Assembly: GCA_900555035.1 (NCBI GenBank)
Contig: USJX01000089.1
Location: 1 to 10,926, forward strand
DNA: 10,926 nucleotides
Direction of reading: 5' to 3'
DNA from: an uncultured Prevotella sp.
GTDB lineage: Bacteria; Bacteroidota; Bacteroidia; Bacteroidales; Bacteroidaceae
The notes under the pieces are model-generated. The model did no database searches and was not told the origin of the DNA. It worked only from the letters and a program-made list of their open reading frames with translations. Made by a program: the position numbers and the translations under genes. Of the stretch, positions 1-5,651 are shown piece after piece. Within the stretch, counting starts at the first letter, position 1; each line of letters opens with the position of its first letter.

Positions 1-2
1 TA

Positions 3-62
3 TCAGAAAAGATGGTTATTGCTAAAATCGGCATGGATACCATCAAAGTATTGATGAAGTAA
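3..62 (+). CDS. C-terminal end of an upstream gene (partial)
   Basis: An open frame runs in from the left edge and ends at a TAA at 60-62. The visible residues are SEKMVIAKIGMDTIKVLMK. The two other plus frames close within the first 60 bases, and a hairpin terminator follows about 80 bases downstream, which fits the end of a plus-strand transcription unit. Nineteen residues are too few to assign a family. Confidence 0.5.
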   Translation, partial: SEKMVIAKIGMDTIKVLMK

Positions 63-141
63 TGTATAGAATGACCAAAAAACTGATGAAGACGGAAAAA
101 CTCTGTTTTTAAAATTTCAATATAAAATACTAACAGAACAC

Positions 142-184
142 AAGCCCCGCTTAGCAGAGTAAACGCTCTCGCTAAGCGGGGCTT
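142..184 (+). terminator. Rho-independent-type terminator hairpin
   Basis: A perfect 14-bp stem (142-155 AAGCCCCGCTTAGC with 171-184) encloses a 15-base loop whose AGAG/CTCT can add four more pairs. The tail is only moderately T-rich (TTTGTCT). It probably ends the gene that stops at 62 and may work weakly in both directions. Its GCCCCGC/GCGGGGC core resembles the terminator at 1083-1123. Confidence 0.75.
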
Positions 185-261
185 TGTCTAAACTTAAAAA
201 ACATAAATCAATTACTTGCAGCAAAAAAATGAAAAATTCTTCAAACTGTCAAACTTGGGTT

Positions 262-348
262 AATTGGAATTGGCAGGAGTGTTACGTAAAGAATTCGCAA
301 CGCTCCTTTGCCTTTGAGATAGGCTTCCTTTGCGTTGCTGCCCCAATT
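262..348. repeat. Nested inverted repeats in intergenic DNA
   Basis: Several inverted arms are nested here: AATTGG near 268-273 with CCAATT at 343-348, GCAACGC (297-303) with GCGTTGC (332-338), and alternatively GGAGTGTT (276-283) with AACGCTCC (299-306, one G-T pair). The second and third pairings exclude each other because they share bases 299-303. Just beyond, TGTCACCCT is repeated at 348-356 and 360-368. No protein-like frame is convincing. This could be a remnant of a small mobile element, a structured RNA, or an upstream regulatory region for the promoter at 375-406. Confidence 0.4.
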
Positions 349-374
349 GTCACCCTAGATGTCACCCTGAAACT

Positions 375-406
375 CTTGACAAGAAGCGATTTTTTTTGTA
401 TCTTTG
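375..406 (+). promoter_or_regulatory. Bacteroidota-type promoter
   Basis: The -7 element TATCTTTG (399-406) matches the Bacteroidota TAnnTTTG consensus exactly, and CTTG (375-378) lies 20 bases upstream as the -33 element. A T-run fills part of the spacer. Transcription would begin near 412-415 and run into the gene at 524. Confidence 0.75.
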
Positions 407-523
407 CAACCGTACTTCAAAGTGGAGTATCCTTGTCTTGCAGTGTGTGAACGCTAGCCGGTCAAGGTAAGCGCTTACTCATTGAGCAGATAACGGGAGA
501 AACATTGCTTATTCAAGGTAATC
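407..523 (+). promoter_or_regulatory. 5' leader of the 524 gene, with repeats
   Basis: This 117-base leader contains a perfect 12-base palindrome GTAAGCGCTTAC (467-478) and a 9-base direct repeat TCAAGGTAA at 462-470 and 513-521. The second copy supplies the AAGG that sits just before the GTG start at 524. CCTTG (431-435) is complementary to the CAAGG in both copies, so either copy could pair with it. That could affect ribosome access, but this is inference. Confidence 0.35.
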
Positions 524-1009
524 GTGGAATTAAACTTGATAAGAAGTATGTTGGAAGATAGACTTATTCAGGTGGAAAACGGCATCAGACAGTGTAGAAT
601 GATGCTGGATGACCTTGAAAAAGAGGTCGTGGTTTTGAAAATGGCATGCCGGCAGCAGCAGTGTGGCGACAGCGAAGCTAACTTGCTGAGCCTCGTTGGG
701 GACCCGGATAAGGTGCGCATTATCCAGAAGGCGATGGAAAAAGGCCTGCTGGCGATGACTCCGTCGGGACATCTGCACGGATTGATGAGAAGCAAGACTT
801 TGCTGGCTTATTTCATCGGCAGATTATGGTCGGGGGATGAAGTGAAGAATGATGCCGTAACCCATGAGCCGATATGGGTGCTGCGTTCTTCTTTCCCCAC
901 GAAGCTGGTGGAGGATCTTTTCGAGGAGAAAGGCTTGCGCGACCTGCGAAAGCAGCGCCGCAACATGCCTCTTCCGCAAGGGCACGAGTTGATTGACTCC
1001 CTGTTTTGA
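524..1009 (+). CDS. Hypothetical protein with N-terminal coiled coil
   Basis: I do not recognise this 161-residue protein. Residues about 8-46 look like a coiled coil, with heptad-spaced hydrophobic residues among many charged ones. A second block (about 80-135) contains SGHLHGLMRSKTLLAYFIG and a Trp/Pro-containing stretch, and the C-terminal part is basic (LRKQRRN) and ends in LIDSLF. There is no signal peptide or membrane segment. The GTG start at 524 has AAGG at 515-518; an ATG at 548 is a reasonable alternative and would shorten the coiled coil by eight residues. The gene has its own promoter (375-406) and terminator (1083-1123), so it is a single-gene unit at the edge of the accessory cassette. 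The coiled coil and basic tail suggest a self-associating, possibly nucleic-acid-binding protein, but no function can be assigned. Confidence 0.75.
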   Translation: MELNLIRSMLEDRLIQVENGIRQCRMMLDDLEKEVVVLKMACRQQQCGDSEANLLSLVGDPDKVRIIQKAMEKGLLAMTPSGHLHGLMRSKTLLAYFIGRLWSGDEVKNDAVTHEPIWVLRSSFPTKLVEDLFEEKGLRDLRKQRRNMPLPQGHELIDSLF

Positions 1010-1082
1010 AAGAATATTCCTGCGGTGGGATAATGTTTGGGATAAAGTGGGATATATGCCCTGGAAAATTCGCCGTATCTTT

Positions 1083-1123
1083 GCCCCGCAATCAGTTGAT
1101 AAAGCTGGTTGCGGGGCTTTTTT
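1083..1123 (+). terminator. Strong intrinsic terminator
   Basis: A stem of about 13 bp pairs 1083-1095 (GCCCCGCAATCAG) with 1105-1117, including one G-T pair. The loop is 9 bases and is followed directly by six T residues. This is a textbook Rho-independent terminator about 75 bases after the stop of the 524 gene. Confidence 0.9.
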
Positions 1124-1206
1124 GTATCCGGAAACCTGGTACCACTTCTGGCGTATGGAATTTGGCGAATGGTCGCAGCCTCAATCATATAAAATAAGTA
1201 TCAGAT

Positions 1207-1725
1207 ATGAAAGAACTGATTCCTTATATTTTTGAGCATCCGCAGTACGGAAAGCTCAGAGTGGTGGTGGAAGAGGACAGAATTTACTTCGACCTCTTCG
1301 ATGTGAAGAAAATCTTCGTGAAGACGGCGCAGCAACTCTTCGAGGTTATTGCCGACTCAGAAGGAGAACTGAAAAACTTCAATGTGGTGATGAAGCCTGC
1401 GAAGAAGAACCAGCACAACCTCTTCTACAGCGATGATATCATGGGTGTGGAAACTGCCGGCAGAAAGAAGAACGTGGCTGCTGACTTCAACTTCTGCGAC
1501 GAGACGGTGGTTGTCGACCTGATGAATGCCGAATACGCCAAAGAGAAGCTGGCTGCCAAGTGGGTGCTGGGATTCGTGAAGAAGAACCTGAAGGACCCTA
1601 CGATGTCGTTTATTCATGAGGCACAGGGCGTGGCGATGATATCAGACAACACCATCCTGGAGCCTATCAACATCTATATGGACGTGAATGATAGACTCAT
1701 CATCAATGACCAGATTTTTGATTAA
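1207..1725 (+). CDS. Hypothetical protein, possibly Bro-N-like
   Basis: This is a 172-residue soluble protein without signal peptide or membrane segment. Residues about 8-37 (IFEHPQYGKLRVVVEEDRIY followed by FDLFDVKKIF) resemble the start of Bro-N domains, in which a G-x-hydrophobic-R-V core is followed by a short turn, an aromatic residue and a D-V pair. Bro-N domains occur in phage and accessory DNA-binding regulators. The rest, including SDDIMGV and the C-terminal LIINDQIF, gives me no further match. The ATG at 1207 is the first after the terminator, with no clear Shine-Dalgarno site. The gene is followed after 34 AT-rich bases by the 1760 gene and is probably co-transcribed with it. The coding region is real by codon use; the Bro-N link is tentative. 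Confidence 0.8.
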   Translation: MKELIPYIFEHPQYGKLRVVVEEDRIYFDLFDVKKIFVKTAQQLFEVIADSEGELKNFNVVMKPAKKNQHNLFYSDDIMGVETAGRKKNVAADFNFCDETVVVDLMNAEYAKEKLAAKWVLGFVKKNLKDPTMSFIHEAQGVAMISDNTILEPINIYMDVNDRLIINDQIFD

Positions 1726-1759
1726 TACATATTTCTAAAACTTTTATATATTTATTTAC

Positions 1760-2221
1760 ATGAGTAAGACTAGTTTTGACGCAGCAGCTAAGGCTGCAAT
1801 GGCTAAGGATGCAGCTAAGGCTGCAAAGCAGGCGATTTTGAACGCCCAGAAGGTGGATGCCAGTATCATTACTGACGAGTGTGGTAAAATTGCTATCCGC
1901 AAGTCGCCATGGAACGACATGGAGATTATCTCGGATAATCCGAAGGTGATTCCGGGCAGAATGGTGTGCAGCGGTGGTGATTTCGGTGACCAGCTCGACT
2001 TCAAGCCGTATGCTCAGACGGGCGAGAAGAAATACACCGAGATTATCCATACCTCGCATGGTGCCCTGAGAACATCGCCGCAGCGTGTGTTCGCTTCATT
2101 CTCCTTCCCGAAGGAGATGAACAAGGTTGACATCATGAAGTACCTTTATAAAGAGGTGCTGGAGATGAGAGGTAAGGTTAAGAAGTTTAAGGAGGACATT
2201 GCATGGGAAGAGTACAAGTAA
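1760..2221 (+). CDS. Hypothetical protein with Ala/Lys-rich N-terminus
   Basis: I do not recognise this 153-residue protein. Residues 8-30 are an Ala/Lys-rich stretch (FDAAAKAAMAKDAAKAAKQA) that should form an amphipathic, basic helix. The middle contains W51, a Gly-rich turn (CSGGDFGDQ, 70-78) and beta-type segments, and the C-terminus (about 124-146) is helical and basic. Its last 19 bases overlap the start of the primase-helicase gene, which implies translational coupling. A small partner or loader for that enzyme, or a single-strand DNA binder, is possible from position alone. The ATG at 1760 follows an AT-rich spacer without a Shine-Dalgarno site. Confidence 0.8.
   Translation: MSKTSFDAAAKAAMAKDAAKAAKQAILNAQKVDASIITDECGKIAIRKSPWNDMEIISDNPKVIPGRMVCSGGDFGDQLDFKPYAQTGEKKYTEIIHTSHGALRTSPQRVFASFSFPKEMNKVDIMKYLYKEVLEMRGKVKKFKEDIAWEEYK
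2189..2195 (+). promoter_or_regulatory. Strong Shine-Dalgarno site for the primase-helicase
   Basis: AAGGAGG lies 7 bases before the ATG at 2203, inside the end of the 1760 gene. Bacteroidota seldom use such sites, so it stands out. It favours 2203 over the in-frame ATG at 2221, which overlaps the upstream stop as TAATG. Confidence 0.6.
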
Positions 2222-4647
2222 TGGCACTGAACCCTGCACGCAAGGGCAACATGGGAAGAATCAACTCTTCCCAGCCCCTGGCGGTGTACGACCAGCTGAT
2301 AGCCCAGCCGTGGCTGAAGGGGTTGGTAGAGCAGATTCGTGGCGAGAAACCGATAGCTGGCTTGAATGCTCAGGATGCTCAGGATGCTTCGAAGGCATCG
2401 GATGAGAAGTATGAGAAGGCGCTGGCGAAGGCTAGGGAGGAACTGAAGAAGCAGTTGCCTTTCAGAGCCATCCACTATGCGAGATTTCTTAACAACCACC
2501 GTTCGCAGGGGGATGCTGATCCGGAAAGTTTCCTGTTTCAGACCACCGTGGATGTGGATGATGCGGAGTATGTGGAGAAGGCGCTGGAGAAGGCTCGTGA
2601 GCTGAACTGCAGCGACACCATCTGGAGGGGTAAGCTGCTGCATCTGGAGTATTCGGCAAGAAAGAAGCTGCACATTGATATTCGCATGCCGGTGGGTATG
2701 ACCATCGAGGAAACGCAGCGTGCGTATTGCGAGGCTTCTGGGATTCCGTATGACAAGAGCTGCATCACGCCCGAGAGAATCATCTTTATCACGGATAAGG
2801 ATTCCGAGATTTACCGTTCTAAGGAGTGGTATGCGGTGCTGCCGATGGAGGAGATTTCGTTGAGAAGAGAGGCCTTCTTGAAGAGGGGGCTGACGATTGA
2901 CGGCAGGGGCAAACAAAATTTCCCACAGATTCCACAGATTCCACAGATTCATTCTGCGGGAAGTGAAAATGTTAATAGTAATCATAAAGTTCAAAGTAAT
3001 GACCATGTTCAAAGTGAATATAATCGATTTCAGGGCACTAACGGCGATAACGCTGTTTATGCTGGCGCTGCTGCTCAGCCTGCCCAACCTGGTGATAGCC
3101 ATCGTGTTAATGATTCTCATCTCAGCCCTGCTGGAGATCATCAAGCTGCTGGCGGAGTGGCAACCCAAGAAGCTAGTGAGAAGAATCTCATAGCTTTCGA
3201 ACTCTTCAAGGAGGCAGCGGGATTGAGCGGGATGGATATCGATACCGTGGGTTCGAGACATTCTTCGCTGCTCGCCATCATGAGCGCTGGTGCATCTAGA
3301 GTAATGGGCGAGGACGAACTGATGAAGGTGGTGGCTAAGAAGATGCCTAGCTATTACGAGGAGCGTGACTGCCACCAGCTGATTCATGATTTCTATGCAA
3401 AATATGGTGACAGTTCCAAACCTTTCTCTCGTGATGTGATCCGCATCAATGCTACGGCAGAACAGGTGGCTTCTGGATTGGTTGGGGGCACTGTTATGGG
3501 CGATGCTGGCTACAGCTTGCTTGCCGGGGATTGCAAATCCCCGGGGCGCCTGGCGGGCTATAATTCTGCTTTGGGCCTGGCGGGTAATCATACAGTTCAA
3601 AGTTCTAAGTTCCAAGTTCAAAGTAACGAAGATGAATATCCGCCTGCTCCACCCATGCCCAAGAAACTGCCCAAGCTCGTAGAGCTTCTGGTATCCCAGT
3701 CTCCTGATATCTACAAACCTGCCGTGGCTTGCGCCATCTTCCCTCCTCTGGCTACTCATCTTTGGAAAACAAGATTCAGATACATTGATAATGTGGAGCA
3801 TGAAGCTACCCTAATGTGCTGTCTGTTAGCTGGTACAGGTGCTGGTAAAAGCTGCGTGCAGATGCCGATTTCGATGATTATGGAGGATATCCGTAAGCGC
3901 GACATGGAAAACCTGCAGCGTGAAAAGGAGTGGAAGGAAGAGATGATGCGCAAGGGTGCCAACAAGGATAAGCGCAAGCGTCCAGACAATCTCATTATTC
4001 AAGAGATTGATGCCGACATGACTAATCCGGCTTTCGTGATGCGTACAGCAGAGGCTAAAGAGCACTTCCTCTATACTTCGCTTAACGAAATAGATCAGTT
4101 TGATGCCTTGAGGGGTATTGGAAATCAGCACTTCCGAATTATGTGTCTTGCTTTTGACCCGGGTAATATATATGGACAAACAAGAGTCGGACTTCAGAGT
4201 GTTACCGAGCGTGTTACCATACGCTTCAACTGGAATGCTTCCACCACCATCGAGAAGGGACAGCGTTACTTTTCAAAAGTGCTGACCGACGGACCGCTGA
4301 GCAGAATCAATTTCTGTACGATTCCCGAAAGAGAAATCGGCGAGAGAGTTCCTGTGTATGGCACCTATGACGATCAGTTTAGAAAGAAGCTGAAGCCGTA
4401 TATCGAGAACCTCTGTGCTGCCACGGGGTTGATAGAATGCCCGGAAGCATACGCCTTGGCAGATAAACTGAGTGAGGAGAATGCTGATTTTTCGCAGATT
4501 ATGCAGAACAGAATCTACGAGAATTTCACCTTCCGTGCCAATGTGATTGCCTATCTGAAGGCTTGTGTGCTTTATGTGGCAAATGGCTACAGATGGGAGG
4601 AGGAGATTGAGGATTTCATCCGCTGGAGCGAGCGTTATGACTTGTGA
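2203..4647 (+). CDS. VirE-N (BT4734-like) primase / DUF3987 ATPase, main part
   Basis: This 814-residue protein looks like the Bacteroidota fusion of an archaeo-eukaryotic-type primase (VirE-N/BT4734-like) with a DUF3987 helicase-like ATPase. Residues about 85-217 are primase-like, with TTVDVDD (114-120) as the acidic metal site and KLHIDIRMP (155-163) as the second conserved block. Residues about 235-322 are a low-complexity linker. Residues about 325-415 are helical, and about 420-480 form a second Gly/Ser-rich linker. The ATPase has Walker A GTGAGKS (544-550), a Walker B-like LNEID (627-631) and TDGPLSRINF (695-704). The start has a strong Shine-Dalgarno site. The protein stops at a TGA after ERYDL; the same frame then continues for 97 codons with what appears to be the missing C-terminus, so this product is probably truncated. 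Such enzymes occur in phage-like and plasmid-like islands and presumably prime and unwind the element's DNA. Confidence 0.85.
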   Translation: MGRVQVMALNPARKGNMGRINSSQPLAVYDQLIAQPWLKGLVEQIRGEKPIAGLNAQDAQDASKASDEKYEKALAKAREELKKQLPFRAIHYARFLNNHRSQGDADPESFLFQTTVDVDDAEYVEKALEKARELNCSDTIWRGKLLHLEYSARKKLHIDIRMPVGMTIEETQRAYCEASGIPYDKSCITPERIIFITDKDSEIYRSKEWYAVLPMEEISLRREAFLKRGLTIDGRGKQNFPQIPQIPQIHSAGSENVNSNHKVQSNDHVQSEYNRFQGTNGDNAVYAGAAAQPAQPGDSHRVNDSHLSPAGDHQAAGGVATQEASEKNLIAFELFKEAAGLSGMDIDTVGSRHSSLLAIMSAGASRVMGEDELMKVVAKKMPSYYEERDCHQLIHDFYAKYGDSSKPFSRDVIRINATAEQVASGLVGGTVMGDAGYSLLAGDCKSPGRLAGYNSALGLAGNHTVQSSKFQVQSNEDEYPPAPPMPKKLPKLVELLVSQSPDIYKPAVACAIFPPLATHLWKTRFRYIDNVEHEATLMCCLLAGTGAGKSCVQMPISMIMEDIRKRDMENLQREKEWKEEMMRKGANKDKRKRPDNLIIQEIDADMTNPAFVMRTAEAKEHFLYTSLNEIDQFDALRGIGNQHFRIMCLAFDPGNIYGQTRVGLQSVTERVTIRFNWNASTTIEKGQRYFSKVLTDGPLSRINFCTIPEREIGERVPVYGTYDDQFRKKLKPYIENLCAATGLIECPEAYALADKLSEENADFSQIMQNRIYENFTFRANVIAYLKACVLYVANGYRWEEEIEDFIRWSERYDL
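2923..2949 (+). repeat. Three tandem copies of CCACAGATT inside the coding region
   Basis: The 9-base unit CCACAGATT occurs three times without gaps (2923, 2932, 2941) and adds PQI-PQI-PQI to the first linker of the primase-helicase. Because the unit is a multiple of three, changes in copy number keep the frame. Confidence 0.9.
2969..3193 (+). CDS. Possible overlapping ORF for a small membrane protein
   Basis: In the +1 frame relative to the primase-helicase, an ATG at 2969 opens 74 codons ending in TAG at 3191-3193; ATGs at 2999 and 3005 are also in frame. The peptide has a short basic start, about 39 mostly hydrophobic residues (from ALTAITLFMLALLLSLPN onward) with an LPN turn that suggests a two-helix hairpin, and a basic tail (EWQPKKLVRRIS). 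By hand count over about 50 codons, roughly three quarters end in G or C in this frame, as in the surrounding genes, against under a third in the primase frame. There is no clear ribosome site. It may be a true nested gene, a captured fragment of a membrane-protein gene, or a by-product of an Ala/Gly/Pro-rich linker, since GCT runs read as CTG one base over. Confidence 0.3.
   Translation: MLIVIIKFKVMTMFKVNIIDFRALTAITLFMLALLLSLPNLVIAIVLMILISALLEIIKLLAEWQPKKLVRRIS
2988..3015 (+). repeat. Paired GTTCAAAGT repeats in the first linker
   Basis: GTTCAAAGT occurs at 2989-2997 and 3007-3015 and is read in the primase frame as VQSN and VQSE. The same unit returns as a cluster at 3595-3625 in the second linker. 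The motif looks like an intergenic repeat that has entered the coding frame. Confidence 0.75.
3524..3544. repeat. REP-like palindrome inside the coding region
   Basis: Arms CCGGGGATT (3524-3532) and AATCCCCGG (3536-3544) flank a three-base centre. It is read in frame as part of AGDCKSPGR in the second linker. It has the same design (GC arms around GGATT...AATCC) as the palindrome at 5561-5581 and the arms at 10597-10697, suggesting one family of REP-like sequences. Directly after it, GCCTGGCGGG is repeated at 3548-3557 and 3575-3584, giving two LAG tripeptides. Confidence 0.75.
3595..3625 (+). repeat. Cluster of GTTC-AAAGT-type repeats
   Basis: Imperfect tandem copies of a unit like AAGTTC(A/T/C)AAGTTC fill this stretch and are read in frame as VQSSKFQVQSN. 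It matches the GTTCAAAGT pair at 2989-3015, so both linkers of one protein carry the same short repeat. Confidence 0.75.
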
Positions 4648-4938
4648 TGCAAGATGCGGTTCTTCGAGGAGGATATCCGCAATTCTGCCAACAGGGGTGA
4701 GCATTCCAACAAGCGCGGACCTTCCAATCTTCTCCAGGCGCTGCCGGATATGTTTACCGAGCAGCAGGTGGTGGATGCACGTAATGCCTTGGGGCTGCCG
4801 AAAGAGGGTACGGCTCATCTGCTGGCTACCTGGGTATATAGAAAATATATAAGACGTGGCAGCAATGACAGTCACAATAACAGTTATCACAGTTTTACGA
4901 AGCTTAAGTACAGACGCGACGGGCTGGATTTGAGTTAG
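4645..4938 (+). pseudogene. Detached C-terminus of the primase-helicase after an in-frame TGA
   Basis: After the TGA at 4645-4647 the same frame stays open to TAG at 4936-4938. Across the stop it reads SERYDL-stop-CKMRFFEED, then a stretch with GPSNLLQALPDMFTEQQVVD and HLLATWVYRKYIRR. As I recall related DUF3987 proteins, this segment reads YDLWCKM(R/Q)FF, so a TGG tryptophan codon appears changed to TGA. Joined, the product would be about 911 residues. Restart at the ATG at 4654 is possible and would give a separate 94-residue peptide. Alternatives are a nonsense mutation, a sequencing error, or TGA read as tryptophan. Confidence 0.7.
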
Positions 4939-4968
4939 TTTACTGGGTTTATTACACATTAAAACTTA

Positions 4969-5535
4969 ATGCTTATGGAAATAGTTTTAGAGCGTATAGC
5001 AAAGAAGAACACTTATACCATCGGGCGACTCTATATTCTGCCCGATGATGACGTGAAGCGCAAGATGATCAGCGGCAAGAATGCCGGTGACAAGTGCAGT
5101 TTTGAACATACCTTCAATAAGAAGTTGCTATCCCAGGATACTTACTTCTGCGATACCCTGGAGCCTACGTGGCGCAACCTGAAGGGGGTGGAGCTGAAGC
5201 CCGAGGAGGTGAACAGCAAGTATAGTAGGGTGAGTGGCAAGGTGGCGAGAAAGATTCCGGGGCACACTGCCATTCCCGAGGGAACCTATCATGTGTTCAT
5301 CACCATGTCGCAGAAGTTCAAGAAGTGGCTGCCATATCTGATGGGCGTGCCGAATTTCGAGGGCATCCGTATCCATGCCGGCAACTATCCCGATGATACC
5401 CAGGGCTGTATCCTGGTGGGCGAGAACAAGCAGAAGGGTATGGTGGTGAACTCCCGCATCTGGCTCCATCGACTGATGAAGCTGATGGAGGAGGCGCAGC
5501 AGAAGGAGGAATCCGTCTGGATTACCATCATCTAG
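4969..5535 (+). CDS. DUF5675 family protein
   Basis: This 188-residue protein has the features I associate with DUF5675: a TLEP segment (63-66), AIPEGTYHV (101-109), and the core FEGIRIHAGN (130-139) followed by TQGCILVG (144-151). The His136 and Cys147 pair recalls the HxG...GCI arrangement of L,D-transpeptidase-like folds, though catalytic activity is not established. Residues about 25-58 look like an insertion compared with shorter relatives. There is no signal peptide, so any cell-wall target would need export or lysis. It follows the primase-helicase fragment by 30 bases and ends the plus-strand cassette. Relatives often lie in phage-like modules, so a lysis or wall-related role is plausible. 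The start may be 4969 or the ATG at 4975. Confidence 0.85.
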   Translation: MLMEIVLERIAKKNTYTIGRLYILPDDDVKRKMISGKNAGDKCSFEHTFNKKLLSQDTYFCDTLEPTWRNLKGVELKPEEVNSKYSRVSGKVARKIPGHTAIPEGTYHVFITMSQKFKKWLPYLMGVPNFEGIRIHAGNYPDDTQGCILVGENKQKGMVVNSRIWLHRLMKLMEEAQQKEESVWITII

Positions 5536-5560
5536 ATATATCGGAATGCAAACTCCTTTG

Positions 5561-5581
5561 CTGCGGATTTCAAATCCGCAG
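5561..5581. repeat. REP-like palindrome between convergent genes
   Basis: Perfect 10-base arms CTGCGGATTT (5561-5570) and AAATCCGCAG (5572-5581) flank one base. It has the same GGATT...AATCC design as the palindrome at 3524-3544. Confidence 0.8.
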
Positions 5582-5609
5582 AGCCTTAATAGGTTAGGAC
5601 ATTTTTTAA

Positions 5610-5641
5610 GAGGGTGTGTCAAAAGTCCAAGACACACCCTC
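5610..5641. terminator. Hairpin between convergent genes, possible terminator
   Basis: An 11-bp perfect stem (5610-5620 GAGGGTGTGTC with 5631-5641) has a 10-base loop. It lies between the DUF5675 gene and the stop of the minus-strand oxidoreductase gene, where a shared terminator is expected. However, the T-run lies on its left on the plus strand and neither direction has a proper U-tail, so termination may be weak. Confidence 0.5.
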
Positions 5642-5651
5642 GCTTCAGATC

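Noticed and set aside
71..112. 13-codon open frame before the first terminator
   Set aside because: Too short, no ribosome site and no recognisable content.
1076..1083. TATCTTTG matching a -7 promoter element before the 1207 gene
   Set aside because: It overlaps the left arm of a strong terminator and has no -33 element at the right distance, so it may be chance.
2923..2949. CRISPR-like array
   Set aside because: The units are 9 bases, directly tandem, without spacers.
3449..3682. Second hydrophobic alternate frame in the second linker
   Set aside because: Its hydrophobic, Trp-rich reading follows from the Gly/Ala-rich main frame, it lacks gene-like codon use, and it runs through the repeats.
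2146..3801. 551-codon open frame on the minus strand opposite the primase-helicase
   Set aside because: It is antisense to a gene with clear primase and ATPase motifs, and its translation is low in recognisable structure. It looks like a shadow of GC-rich codons.
2203..4938. TGA decoded as tryptophan throughout the cassette
   Set aside because: Only one in-frame TGA occurs, and the 524 gene ends at a TGA with another stop seven codons later. A simple nonsense mutation is more likely.
5541..5651. End of an insertion sequence near the 5610-5641 hairpin
   Set aside because: There is no transposase reading frame nearby and no matching end elsewhere in the window.
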